DNA of 64,000 nt from Maribacter algarum (ex Zhang et al. 2020) (lineage in GTDB: Bacteria > Bacteroidota > Bacteroidia > Flavobacteriales > Flavobacteriaceae), in assembly GCF_005885635.1 (NCBI RefSeq), contig NZ_VATY01000001.1:1550001-1614000 (forward strand). Direction: 5' to 3'. Positions within the stretch are counted from its first letter, which is position 1. Every line of letters starts with the position of its first letter. Position numbers and translations under genes: made by a program. Positions 17,814-26,579 of this stretch are shown in pieces. The notes below the pieces were generated by a model that searched no databases, had not been told where the DNA came from, and saw only the letters and a list, made by a program, of their open reading frames with translations.

Positions 17814-18719
17814 TTAAAAATATCCTTGCTTTTTTCTATCCTCCATGGCCGTTTCAGAGCGTTTGTCGTCAGACCTATTCCCACGTTCCGTGTTACGCAT
17901 TGCTGCGACTTCTTGAATTATTTTGTTGATGTCATCACATTCTGATTCAATTCCACCAGTAATGGTGATATCACCAAGAGTCCGGAATCTGACTTTCTTT
18001 GATACCACTTTTTCCTCATTATCGATTTCCAAAAAACTTGAAAACGGAATCCATGAATCATTTCTCCAAAGAACTTCCCTTTCATGAGCAAAATATAGTG
18101 ATGGTATTTCTATCCTCTCCCTTTTTATATAATTCCAAATATCCAGTTCTGTCCAGTTGCTGATGGGGAAAGACCTAAAATGCTCTCCTTCTTGGTATCC
18201 CCCATTGTATAAATGCCATAGTTCTGGTCGCTGATTCTTAGGATCCCATTGACCAAAAATGTCCCGGTGCGAAAAGATACGCTCCTTGGCTCTTGATTTT
18301 TCCTCATCTCTCCTTCCCCCGCCTATGGCACAATCAATTCGTTTTCTTTCGATAACATCAAGGAGAGTGGTTATCTGCAAAGAGTTCCTGGTTGCATTTT
18401 TTCCTCTTTCTTCAAGAACTCTCCCTTGATCAATGGATTCTTGTACAGAAGCAACAATGAGTTGGGTATTTAATTCTTTCACTAGCTTATCGCGAAAGGC
18501 GATAGTTTCAGGAAAATTATGTCCTGTATCTACATGTAGCAATGGGAAAGGAACTTTTAATGGATAAAATGCTTTTTGGGCCAACCGTGTTGCAACGATG
18601 GAGTCCTTGCCGCCGGAGAAGAGGATTACAGGATTCTTAAACTGTGCCCACACCTCTCTAAGTATATAAATGGATTCGGCCTCTAACTCATCCAAATAAT
18701 TCAAATAGTACTTTCCCAC
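17814..18719 (-). CDS. cysD: sulfate adenylyltransferase subunit 2 (CysD)
   Basis: A 301-residue PP-loop ATP pyrophosphatase with SGGKDS at 35-40, the HVDTGHNFPE motif, and the conserved C-terminal RxTERxxRxxD-type region (NTERGNRSDDKRSETAMEDR, read in pieces). It is the catalytic subunit of ATP sulfurylase. Its stop region abuts cysN, and its start overlaps the last base of cysC, so cysC-cysD-cysN form one operon. Confidence 0.95.
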   Translation of the reverse strand: MGKYYLNYLDELEAESIYILREVWAQFKNPVILFSGGKDSIVATRLAQKAFYPLKVPFPLLHVDTGHNFPETIAFRDKLVKELNTQLIVASVQESIDQGRVLEERGKNATRNSLQITTLLDVIERKRIDCAIGGGRRDEEKSRAKERIFSHRDIFGQWDPKNQRPELWHLYNGGYQEGEHFRSFPISNWTELDIWNYIKRERIEIPSLYFAHEREVLWRNDSWIPFSSFLEIDNEEKVVSKKVRFRTLGDITITGGIESECDDINKIIQEVAAMRNTERGNRSDDKRSETAMEDRKKQGYF

Positions 18720-19309
18720 TATAATACAAGTTTATGATTGATATGTTCAAGGATCAACGCTGCGGATTCCTCAGGGGAATAAGCAGGGAAAATCACGATA
18801 TCGGGGTTTTCAGGGGTTTCATACGGAGCAGATATGCCTGTCATATTGGTTATCTCACCGGCCCTTGCTTTTTTGTACAGACCTTTAGTATCTCTTCGTT
18901 CGCATTCTTCTATACTAGTATTGACGAACACTTCAAAAAAATCATCTGCCCCAACGGTTTGCTTTATATTTTCCCTGTCTTTTTTATACGGGGATACGAA
19001 CGCGGCCAGAACAACGCAGCCAGCGTCTATAAATAGCTTCGATATTTCAGCGATACGCCTGTTATTTTCAGAACGATCTTCCGGTGAAAATCCTAGATTT
19101 TGGTTTATCCCCCTCCTTATATTATCCCCATCGAGAACATAGGTTTTAATTTTAAGTTCGAACAAAAGCTTTTCAAGCGTATTTGCTACGGTGGATTTTC
19201 CAGAACCAGACAGACCCGTAAATAACACAAGAAAGGAACCGTGACCGTTCAACTCCCTTCGTTGCGCCCTTTTTATCTTATACCGGTATTCCACCAAATT
19301 TTCTTCCAT
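18719..19309 (-). CDS. cysC: adenylyl-sulfate kinase (CysC)
   Basis: A 196-residue kinase with P-loop TGLSGSGKST at 31-40, LDGDNIRRGINQNLGFSPEDR for nucleotide binding (in pieces), and the SPYKKDRE segment with the serine used as phospho-intermediate in the family. It converts APS to PAPS. Because the island carries a sulfotransferase, PAPS here is more likely a sulfate donor than a step to cysteine. It is the first gene of the cysC-cysD-cysN operon. Confidence 0.95.
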   Translation of the reverse strand: MEENLVEYRYKIKRAQRRELNGHGSFLVLFTGLSGSGKSTVANTLEKLLFELKIKTYVLDGDNIRRGINQNLGFSPEDRSENNRRIAEISKLFIDAGCVVLAAFVSPYKKDRENIKQTVGADDFFEVFVNTSIEECERRDTKGLYKKARAGEITNMTGISAPYETPENPDIVIFPAYSPEESAALILEHINHKLVL

Positions 19310-19325
19310 GATTGCTTGTTAGGAC

Positions 19326-19344
19326 CTATCTCCCGGGAAGATAG
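19326..19344. promoter_or_regulatory. hairpin in the leader of cysC
   Basis: CTATCT and AGATAG flank a CCCGGGA loop 17-35 bases before the cysC start. It could be a translational or attenuation element, but no known riboswitch is recognised. Confidence 0.3.
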
Positions 19345-19534
19345 AGCTTTTTTAATTGTAGGTCAATTCGTTGAAAGGTAACAAAAAAGTAAAAATAAAT
19401 TTGATTGGTTTTACCAAAAAAAAGGATATTAATCAAAAATCCGATAAAGTGTTTAATTCTTCCTATCAAAGGGCTTAAACGGTCCAACCCTAATGAATGA
19501 TTTTATCGATCCTTGACAATGAACCCTATATTTT

Positions 19535-20347
19535 TCAAATGCTTTTATCATTGATATGAACTAAAAAGTCAGGGTTGGTCAAACTCCTTTTGTTGTATTT
19601 CATCTCTTGATTAACTGTCCTTGAAATTACATTTAGACCAACTGCCGTGCAGATAGCATGGCCAGCCGCCGTATCCCACTCCATGGTAGGGGCAAACCTT
19701 GGATATACATGTGCACCACCCTCCGCTAAAATACAAAATTTTAAAGAGCTGCCTTTCGATATTATCTCTACTACGGAAAACTTTTTGCGAAGTTCCTTAA
19801 TAAACATGGAAGTTTCTTGATCCATATGCGAACGACTACAAACTACGCGTATAGAATCTTTTGAAGGTTTACCTGGAAAAATCAAATCACCATCATAAAA
19901 CAAGCCTTGTTTCGATTTATGTTTATTATCCAAAATTGTTTTGTATGATTTTTTTTCGGCCGTAACGCCATAATACAATTCTCTGAGAACGGGAGCGTAG
20001 ATAACCCCAAATATTGGACGACCTTCAGAGCACAATGCGATATTCACGGTAAATTCGCCATTCTTTTTTATAAATTCCTTGGTGCCATCGAGCGGGTCAA
20101 TTATCCAGACTGTCTCCCATTCTTTTCGTAGACTATAATCCAGTTGTTCATTTTCCTCACTTATAATGGGATATTCGGTTTTTTTCAAAAAGTTATTGAT
20201 TATTTCATTTGAAGCTTTATCCGCCAATGTTATTGGCGAATTGTCTTCTTTAGTTTCTGTTTGGAAATTTGGCAGCCCATATATTCTTAATATTTCCTGT
20301 CCTGCTTCAATTGCGGCCTTAATTGCCAAGTTGTAATCTTTTTTCAT
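19535..20347 (-). CDS. cysQ: 3'(2'),5'-bisphosphate nucleotidase (CysQ)
   Basis: A 270-residue inositol-monophosphatase-fold enzyme. Metal-site motifs are EENEQ, the DPLDGTKEF signature, and EWDTAAGHAI near the C-terminus. It hydrolyses PAP, the inhibitory by-product of sulfotransferases, to AMP. It lies about 225 bases upstream of cysC on the same strand. Together with the sulfotransferase this completes a PAPS make-use-recycle set on one island. Confidence 0.92.
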   Translation of the reverse strand: MKKDYNLAIKAAIEAGQEILRIYGLPNFQTETKEDNSPITLADKASNEIINNFLKKTEYPIISEENEQLDYSLRKEWETVWIIDPLDGTKEFIKKNGEFTVNIALCSEGRPIFGVIYAPVLRELYYGVTAEKKSYKTILDNKHKSKQGLFYDGDLIFPGKPSKDSIRVVCSRSHMDQETSMFIKELRKKFSVVEIISKGSSLKFCILAEGGAHVYPRFAPTMEWDTAAGHAICTAVGLNVISRTVNQEMKYNKRSLTNPDFLVHINDKSI

Positions 20348-20817
20348 AAGTTTTTTTGTACGAAAGCTAAATTACCGCAAGACTTTTTGAACATAAAATT
20401 ACGGTTAGTTTCAAAAAGTCATGGAAATTATGAAATTAACCTTCTTTTGACCACCTTACAACTCTTGGCAAAATAAGCATTATACAAGGCATTCCTTTTT
20501 TAAAAATACTTCATTAGTCTTTTATTAAATTTTTTGTTCCTTACCCAAATCTTACCATACTTACCATGCGCCGGAACCTGTTTCGATTTTATAGTGTCCA
20601 GGTAGGTAAGCGTAAATTAAAATCGAAATAGGGCGCATCTACTTACCTTTCTTGTATTAGTTAGAATCTACTTCAGATAATCCTAAGGATTCAAGTATAT
20701 CATTATATTTTATTCAAAATAACACCTCTTCCATAGTTAAAATCAAAGTACTTCCCGATCCTATATTGCCTAACAGTTAATTTGAAGTCGGTTGGCAATT
20801 CAAGATGTGTCATTGTC
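20348..20817. other. intergenic control region of the mobilisation block
   Basis: The first 190 bases are AT-rich with no gene seen. From 20544 the region holds hairpin element H1 (in reverse), then a unique stretch, and from 20797 the candidate oriT that runs into the mobC start. Confidence 0.5.
20544..20637 (-). repeat. hairpin element H, copy 1 (reverse orientation)
   Basis: Read on the minus strand: TGCGCC, CTAT, an AT-rich stem, the loop core TACGCTTACCTAC, the complementary stem, CAGG, then GGCGCA and the tail GGTAAGATTTGGG. The other copies are at 22520-22613 and 36033-36127. The stem bases differ between copies but stay complementary. Copies 1 and 2 face each other and enclose the oriT/mob block. 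Confidence 0.65.
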
Positions 20818-20860
20818 ATGACAATCTTGCTTTTGCTCCCGAAGGTCGCAAAAGAAAAAA
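20797..20860 (+). other. candidate oriT of island 1
   Basis: This segment contains the 14-bp palindrome ATTGTCATGACAAT (20812-20825) and then a hairpin CTTTTGC/GCAAAAG around TCCCGAAGGTC. A copy lies at 35946-36006 in island 2, with 37 identical bases at its start. The hairpin there is one pair shorter on both arms, so structure rather than reading frame is kept. The position just before mobC and the relaxase is where an origin of transfer is expected. Confidence 0.6.
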
Positions 20861-21165
20861 GGAAAAAGGTGAAGCGAGAATTCATACAGTTCCGGTGCAG
20901 CATCTATGAGAAAAAGATGCTCAGGTTAAAGGCCAAAAAAGCAGGACTTTCCCTATCCGAATATTGCAGGAGTGCGGCTTTTGAAAACAACATCGCAGAA
21001 AGGCTCACTTCGGAACAATTGGAACATTATGCGATGCTGGTCAAGTACAAGAACAACTTTACAAGAATCAGCAATATGTTCAAGAAGCGTAATCCCAAAT
21101 TAGCAAAGGAAGTGGAGCAGCTCGCCAATGAAATACGGATTCATCTCTACAATTTCAAAAAATGA
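20818..21165 (+). CDS. MobC-like mobilisation accessory protein
   Basis: A 115-residue basic protein from ATG 20818. An ATG at 20782 is possible, but both lie inside the oriT-like structure, so a non-ATG start further in is also conceivable. The core KREFIQFRCSIYEKKMLRLKAKKAGLS (in pieces) leads to LSEYCRSAAF, which fits the ribbon-helix-helix domain of Bacteroidota MobC proteins that bind oriT. A helical C-terminus follows. It overlaps the relaxase start by 4 bases. Confidence 0.78.
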   Translation: MTILLLLPKVAKEKRKKVKREFIQFRCSIYEKKMLRLKAKKAGLSLSEYCRSAAFENNIAERLTSEQLEHYAMLVKYKNNFTRISNMFKKRNPKLAKEVEQLANEIRIHLYNFKK

Positions 21166-22031
21166 TAGGAAAGGGAAAATCGATATCGCATACAGGAGCA
21201 TCCATGGGCTATGGATGGAACCAGGAGAAGAATGCAGAGGTCGTCTACGAGCAACATCTGGCAGGGGATAACCCAAGGGAGATCACAGAGGAGTTCAGGA
21301 TCATCCAAGAGCAGAACATAAGAACGAAAAACAACACCCTGAGTTTTGTACTAAGCCCGACCATTGAGGATGGAAAAGACCTCACTGGAGAACAACTCCT
21401 AGAACTTACCCACAGATTCATTGCCGAAATGAAGCTATCGGAACATCAAGGAATCGGTTTCGTACATCGGGACAAACAGCACACCCATGTGCATGTCTAC
21501 GTCAACAGGATAAGTTTCGATGGGATGGCCTATAAGGACAACTTCATTGGTAAGAGAAGCCAATATGCTGCGGAAAAAGTTGCCAAGGAAATGGGACTTA
21601 CCACTGCTAGGGAAGTACAACAGGAAAAACTAAATGAACTAAAAAGGATACGCAAAGAAATCAAACAGACCCATGAAAAAGTCATGACGGAAAAGAGGCC
21701 CAAGGACTTTGACCAGTATATGAAATACATGCAGCAAAACGAGATAAAGGTTATACCAAGTATCAATAGGCAAAACCAGTTACAGGGTTTTCGATTTAAT
21801 TATAAGGGTCATAATCTAAAAGGAAGCGAAGTACACCGTTCGATGTCGGGAAGCAGATTGGCCATTCAAATAGCCAACAATTCGGAAAAGGGGATACTGC
21901 CCAAAAAAGGTAATACTATCAGCCTATCGGGTAAAACCATAGGACTCAGTATGAACCTAGCTACCAGTATTGCCAAACAAGTTTTGAAAAGAGTTATTAA
22001 AAGAACATTGGATCGAGGAATAGGAATATAA
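21162..22031 (+). CDS. relaxase/mobilisation nuclease (MobA/VirD2-like)
   Basis: A 289-residue relaxase. The three-histidine metal site is seen as H107THVHVYVN115, the motif III of MOBP-type relaxases. A candidate catalytic tyrosine is Tyr17 in the N-terminal segment SMGYGWN, and FVLSPTIEDG lies between. It would nick oriT and lead the DNA strand into a host conjugation channel. It is short, with no primase or helicase domain, as in mobilisable islands of Bacteroidota. ATG 21162 overlaps mobC. Confidence 0.85.
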   Translation: MIGKGKSISHTGASMGYGWNQEKNAEVVYEQHLAGDNPREITEEFRIIQEQNIRTKNNTLSFVLSPTIEDGKDLTGEQLLELTHRFIAEMKLSEHQGIGFVHRDKQHTHVHVYVNRISFDGMAYKDNFIGKRSQYAAEKVAKEMGLTTAREVQQEKLNELKRIRKEIKQTHEKVMTEKRPKDFDQYMKYMQQNEIKVIPSINRQNQLQGFRFNYKGHNLKGSEVHRSMSGSRLAIQIANNSEKGILPKKGNTISLSGKTIGLSMNLATSIAKQVLKRVIKRTLDRGIGI

Positions 22032-22048
22032 ACGTAAAGAATAGAACC

Positions 22049-22516
22049 ATGAAAAAGATGGAAGAGATGATGGAACTTTTCACCGATGAAATCGAGGGGT
22101 TTAGTAAATCAATCAATAAGTTGGAGAGTTTGTCCAAGAATTTCGTTGACCTGAAAATAAAGACGGATACTTCAAGTATCGAATACCTTTTAAAAGACTT
22201 CTTAAAAGAACAGCGAAAAGTAATAACGATTTACAAAGAGAAAACAACCGAAATAAAACAGGGATTAAGATTGGCTCGGATAACCCCGAATTGGATGGCA
22301 ACCTTGTTCTGTATTACAGTAACAATCCAAGTTCTATCATTGAGCTATTTTGCCTATCACTTTATTCATTCTGAGAATAGGAACAAAGCGGCTTACATAG
22401 AAGGTCAAAAAGAAAGCAATGAAAGTGCAAGACGATATTTTGAAGACCATCCCATTATTTATGAAGATTATAAAAAATGGACCAGAAAGAAAGAGGGTAT
22501 TCAAAATCAAAAGTAG
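22049..22516 (+). CDS. mobilisation-linked membrane protein, function unknown
   Basis: A 155-residue protein with a long coiled-coil-like N-terminal part (about 1-75, rich in E/K/L heptads), a single transmembrane helix at about 88-110 (WMATLFCITVTIQVLSLSYF), and a charged C-terminus. Small proteins of this design commonly follow relaxase genes in Bacteroidota mobilisable elements. It may anchor the relaxosome at the membrane, which is inference only. Confidence 0.6.
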   Translation: MKKMEEMMELFTDEIEGFSKSINKLESLSKNFVDLKIKTDTSSIEYLLKDFLKEQRKVITIYKEKTTEIKQGLRLARITPNWMATLFCITVTIQVLSLSYFAYHFIHSENRNKAAYIEGQKESNESARRYFEDHPIIYEDYKKWTRKKEGIQNQK

Positions 22517-22519
22517 GTA

Positions 22520-22613
22520 TGCGCCCTATCCTGTTTTTGCTATACGCTTATCTACCGGAACACTACAAAAACAGGACAGGGACCATGCGCAAAGTTTTGG
22601 GTAAGATTTGGGG
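22520..22613 (+). repeat. hairpin element H, copy 2
   Basis: TGCGC...GCGCA encloses CTATCCTGTTTTTG and its complement CAAAAACAGGACAG, with the loop core TACGCTTATCTACCGGAAC. The tail GGTAAGATTTGGGG ends 17 bases before the integrase stop. The stem sequence differs from copies 1 and 3, yet each pairs within itself, and the same A/C mismatch and asymmetric bulge are kept. Confidence 0.7.
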
Positions 22614-22630
22614 TAAGGAAAAAACCAATA

Positions 22631-23848
22631 CTATATTTCCATTAATTTTTTGTTATAATCATCTAATATTTCATTTGGTAAGGACTTCAAATATATTTGA
22701 GTAGTGGACAAACGATTGTGTCCAAGCATCGCTGAAATTGCTTGTAATGGAACATCTTGCAGCATGGCCTGGGTCGCAAAGCTATGGCGTGATACATACG
22801 AAGTTAACCGTTGTTCAATATTGCATTTTTTTGCAATCTCTTTTAATCCTTTATTATATCTCTTTCGAGCCCATAATACATCCTTATATTGAAGTTCAAA
22901 GGTGCCCCTTTTAACTATTGGAAATATGAAATCTGATTTTCTCTTGTTCTTGAGGTAAAACGAGAGGATCTCCATTAGCTGTGATGTTATGTTTATATCA
23001 TAAGGTTTATATGTTTTTTTCCTTTGAAACTTAATGCGGTTATCAATGATATTTTCAACTTTTAAAAAGGCCAAGTCCATAAATGAAACACCATAAAGCA
23101 TATAAGACGCTAAGAAATAGTTTCTATAATGAAATAGGCTATCTGTTTCTTCCAGTTTCAAAATCATTATAGATTTGATGCTTTTGATATCAAGAGCTCT
23201 TTTCTCGGTGGGAGTTGTTTTAATTCTATAATGGGTAAACGGATAAGAATCTCTAGAAATAACATCAGATTTAATGGCCTTATTTAAAATAGCCTTTATT
23301 GTTCTCATGTATGCCGAAAGACCGTTTACAGAATTACCTCTAGAAAAATGCCACCTTTCAAATGTTTTAAGAAAGTCATAATTAACTTCATTGAATTTGA
23401 TATCCTTCCCACCAGTAAACTTTTCCAATACTTTGATTACAGCATAGTATGTGTTGGCATTTCCAAAACGTTCTGCCTTCTTTAACTCCTTAACAATACC
23501 CTTGCTATATTCGAAAAATGATTCAAAAGACACAGTTTTTACGATTTTGCTTTTGAGTTGGAGAATAGACAAAAAGTTGAGCTCATCCTTTTCGTGAAGG
23601 TCATTGATTATGTCCACCGCTCTTGTCTTTTCTTTCAAAAGCTGATTATTTAATTTGCTAACCGATGCGGTGCCTTTAAACGCTCTTTTTACTTTCTCAT
23701 TTTTATTGTCCCAAAATTCTTTTTGAATAGATTGGCCTAAACTTATTGACGTTGTTTTACGAAAATGAGTCAATCTTAAAATAACGGGATAGGAAGAATC
23801 CTTTTTCTGCCTTCGCGTATCCAAAGAAAGTTTTATATTAGTGTTCAT
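22631..23848 (-). CDS. tyrosine recombinase (integrase of island 1)
   Basis: A 405-residue site-specific recombinase. It has an N-terminal arm-binding part (LSLDTRRQKKDSSYPVILRL), a SAM-like core-binding domain, and a catalytic domain with Arg354 (VSRHSFAT), His377 (LGHNR) and nucleophile Tyr386 (TTQIYLKSL). Where most relatives have the box I arginine (TRGMSF-type), this protein reads LYGVSFMDLAFL. It lies at the right end of island 1, reading inward, next to attR and the TTTGCACGCAA repeats. Confidence 0.9.
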   Translation of the reverse strand: MNTNIKLSLDTRRQKKDSSYPVILRLTHFRKTTSISLGQSIQKEFWDNKNEKVKRAFKGTASVSKLNNQLLKEKTRAVDIINDLHEKDELNFLSILQLKSKIVKTVSFESFFEYSKGIVKELKKAERFGNANTYYAVIKVLEKFTGGKDIKFNEVNYDFLKTFERWHFSRGNSVNGLSAYMRTIKAILNKAIKSDVISRDSYPFTHYRIKTTPTEKRALDIKSIKSIMILKLEETDSLFHYRNYFLASYMLYGVSFMDLAFLKVENIIDNRIKFQRKKTYKPYDINITSQLMEILSFYLKNKRKSDFIFPIVKRGTFELQYKDVLWARKRYNKGLKEIAKKCNIEQRLTSYVSRHSFATQAMLQDVPLQAISAMLGHNRLSTTQIYLKSLPNEILDDYNKKLMEI

Positions 23849-23869
23849 TTAAATCAAAGGTAGAAAAAA

Positions 23870-23892
23870 TTTGCACGCAATTTGCACGCAAA
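23870..23892. repeat. right arm-type repeat of island 1
   Basis: A 23-bp sequence identical to 11393-11415 (two TTTGCACGCAA units). It begins 22 bases upstream of the integrase start. Confidence 0.6.
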
Positions 23893-23996
23893 CAGAGTAT
23901 TTTATTTAATATTAAACGAATATAAATTTAATTAAAATGCTGTCTTTTAATTAGTTATAAATAGTTTTGATTTTATTTTTAGTATCAATCCTCTTG

Positions 23997-24042
<46 letters not shown>

Positions 24043-24050
24043 GTAAATAT

Positions 24051-24078
24051 AGGCCTTCACAGATGTGAGGGCTTTTCT
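24051..24078 (+). terminator. terminator after the central att copy
   Basis: AGGCCTTCAC pairs with GTGAGGGCTT (10 bp, two G-U pairs valid only on the plus strand), followed by TTTT. It is the terminator island 2 would supply to the tRNA if island 1 were absent. Confidence 0.6.
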
Positions 24079-24089
24079 GTTTTTTCTCA

Positions 24090-24113
24090 ATGCACAGTTT
24101 GTGCACACTTTTG
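24090..24113. repeat. left arm-type repeat of island 2
   Basis: A 24-bp sequence (ATGCACAGTTTGTGCACAC, then TTTTG) that differs by only two bases from 37430-37453 at the other end. It is unrelated to the repeat of island 1. Confidence 0.55.
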
Positions 24114-24369
24114 AAAATTTCTTCCTTTTTAGATAAAATTTAACATTTGATAGATTCGTTTCAGTCTATTTTATCTGGATTAGGTTAAGTTAATAGCTAT
24201 TTAACTTAAGTTTTTTCTTTTCAAACCTTAATTTCATTTCCAATTTGCCACAACAAGTTTAAACTAATTGTTTTCATCATCCGAAAAGAGGTATTCACAT
24301 GCCGTTTTTATACGTTCAAATGCTCATCAGGAATTAGGAGATGATATAATGCTATATTGAAATGATAAG

Positions 24370-26574
24370 ATGGGCATCAAAAAATTTCCTTCATACAAAC
24401 AACTGGACCAAATGGATTGTGGCCCAACTTGTCTGCGCATCATTTCCAAATTTTTTGGAAAAGAACATTCAATTGAGTTACTAAGAAGAAATGCGAATAT
24501 TACACGCGAAGGAGTTTCTTTAGGAGGTATAGCGGAGGCGGCAGAAGAAATAGGTTTTCATTCGCTTGCGGTAAATTTAGATTTTGAATCCCTTTTAGCT
24601 GAAGCTCCGTTACCTTGTATTGCCCATTGGCGACAACGACACTTTATAGTTGTTTATAAAATAACTAAAGACACGGTATACGTTTCTGACCCGGCACATG
24701 GACTCCTAAAATATTCCAAAAAAGAATTTATTCAAGGCTGGATAGGTAAAAATGCAGATGTAGACACTCCAGAAGGCTACCTTTTGTTGTTAGAACCAAC
24801 ACCCAAATTCTATGATAGTGATTTGTCTGAAAAAAAAGAATACGGCTTCGGTTTTCTTTTGCAATATTTTAAACCGCATCAAAAATACATTTACCAACTT
24901 TTTATAGGATTGCTTGTTGGTAGTGTACTACAACTGATATTTCCTTTCTTAACACAAGCTGTTGTTGATTACGGAATCAACTACCAGAACCTAAATTTCA
25001 TATATCTTATTCTAGCGGCCCAGTTGACCCTGTTCATTTCTCAGGTCACAGTAGATTTAATTAGAGGGTGGATTCTTCTTCATATGACCAGTAGAATAAA
25101 TATTAGCCTTATCTCCGACTTTTTGATAAAATTGATGAAACTGCCCATCGCGTTTTTTGACTCTAAGAACACTGGTGACATTATTCAACGAATTTATGAT
25201 CACGACCGCATTCAAGATTTTCTATCCAGTACAACCTTAAACACGCTTTTTTCGATAGTCAATCTTTTAATTTTCGGTGCGATATTGGCCTACTACAATC
25301 TCACCATATTTGCCATTTTTATGCTCGGTTCTTTGATTTATATAGGGTGGACACTTCTTTTTCTAAAGAGAAGGGCTGAACTTGACTACAAACGTTTTGA
25401 TCAGGCGGCGGATAACCAAAGTAGTATTTACCAACTTATTTCGGGGATGCAAGAAATTAAGCTAAACGGTTCTGAGAGAAGAAGGCGTTGGGAGTGGGAA
25501 GCGATTCAGGTTAAGCTTTACAAAGTGTCAATAAAAAGTCTTGCGCTATCACAGACGCAGAATACAGGAGGTCAGTTTTTTAATGAACTAAAAAATATCC
25601 TTATCACTTTTGTTGCAGCAAAGTCGGTTATCGATGGGTCTCTTACTTTGGGAATGATGCTATCTGTTCAGTACATTATTGGTCAGCTTAATCTTCCTAT
25701 CAATAATTTCATAAGTTTTATACAGGCTGGTCAAGATGCCAAAATAAGTTTGGAAAGATTAGCTGAGATTCACAATAAAAAAGATGAAGAAAAAAGTACA
25801 GAAGAAGTTGTTAAAGAGCTTCCAAAAAATAAGAGTATAATTCTTCGAAACCTTAGTTTTAAATATGGAGGTAAAAATTCTCCTAAGGTGCTGAACAATC
25901 TTAATTTTGAAATACCAGAAGGTAAAGTTACAGCAATTGTCGGTGCTAGTGGTAGCGGCAAAACCACCTTGTTAAAACTGCTGCTTCAGTTTTACAAACC
26001 CACAAAAGGGGATATTCTAGTTGGTAATACCAACTTAAAACACTTAAGCACCAATTTTTGGCGTAAAAAGTGTGGTTCGGTAATGCAAGATGGCTTCTTA
26101 TTTGGGGATACTATTTCAAGAAATATTACAGAATCTGATTCAGAAGGCATTGTCGACAAAGAAAGATTACTTAATGCCGTCAACATTGCCAATATCGAAG
26201 ATTTCATTGAAGGGCTCCCATCAGGGTATAACACCAAAATAGGCAGTAGTGGCAGTAACATAAGTGGAGGACAGAAACAACGAATTCTTATCGCAAGATC
26301 AGTATATAAAAGCCCTTCGTATATTTTCTTCGATGAGGCCACAAGTGCTTTAGATGCAAATAATGAAAAAGTAATTATGAAAAAATTACAAGAGTTCTAT
26401 AAAGGCAAAACAGTACTAGTTGTGGCCCACCGATTGAGTACGGTAAAGAATGCTGATCAGATTATAGTTCTTGACAAAGGGAGTGTAATCGAAGTGGGTA
26501 ATCATAAAGAACTTACACAACGCAAGGGAATGTACTATGAATTGGTTAAAAATCAATTGGAATTAGGAAACTAG
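24370..26574 (+). CDS. C39-peptidase ABC exporter (LanT type)
   Basis: A 734-residue bifunctional exporter. The N-terminal C39 peptidase has catalytic Cys17 (QMDCGPTC), His91 (RQRHFIV) and Asp107 (SDPAHG), all intact. Then come six transmembrane helices (about 165-440) and an ABC ATPase with Walker A GASGSGKTT near 523, signature SGGQKQR, Walker B IFFDEATSALD and the switch His (VAHRLS). It should cleave the leader of a double-glycine precursor and export the core. It is followed 5 bases later by its HlyD partner. Confidence 0.93.
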   Translation: MGIKKFPSYKQLDQMDCGPTCLRIISKFFGKEHSIELLRRNANITREGVSLGGIAEAAEEIGFHSLAVNLDFESLLAEAPLPCIAHWRQRHFIVVYKITKDTVYVSDPAHGLLKYSKKEFIQGWIGKNADVDTPEGYLLLLEPTPKFYDSDLSEKKEYGFGFLLQYFKPHQKYIYQLFIGLLVGSVLQLIFPFLTQAVVDYGINYQNLNFIYLILAAQLTLFISQVTVDLIRGWILLHMTSRINISLISDFLIKLMKLPIAFFDSKNTGDIIQRIYDHDRIQDFLSSTTLNTLFSIVNLLIFGAILAYYNLTIFAIFMLGSLIYIGWTLLFLKRRAELDYKRFDQAADNQSSIYQLISGMQEIKLNGSERRRRWEWEAIQVKLYKVSIKSLALSQTQNTGGQFFNELKNILITFVAAKSVIDGSLTLGMMLSVQYIIGQLNLPINNFISFIQAGQDAKISLERLAEIHNKKDEEKSTEEVVKELPKNKSIILRNLSFKYGGKNSPKVLNNLNFEIPEGKVTAIVGASGSGKTTLLKLLLQFYKPTKGDILVGNTNLKHLSTNFWRKKCGSVMQDGFLFGDTISRNITESDSEGIVDKERLLNAVNIANIEDFIEGLPSGYNTKIGSSGSNISGGQKQRILIARSVYKSPSYIFFDEATSALDANNEKVIMKKLQEFYKGKTVLVVAHRLSTVKNADQIIVLDKGSVIEVGNHKELTQRKGMYYELVKNQLELGN

Positions 26575-26579
26575 CAGGT

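Noticed and set aside
20782-20860. Coding N-terminus of mobC
   Set aside because: The copy in island 2 has single-base length changes on both hairpin arms, which would break a frame; structure is kept, so this stretch is better read as a cis-acting site overlapping the start.
24131-24176. Riboswitch in the leader of the exporter gene
   Set aside because: It is a single AT-rich inverted repeat with no conserved core of any riboswitch class I know; kept only as an unnamed inverted repeat.
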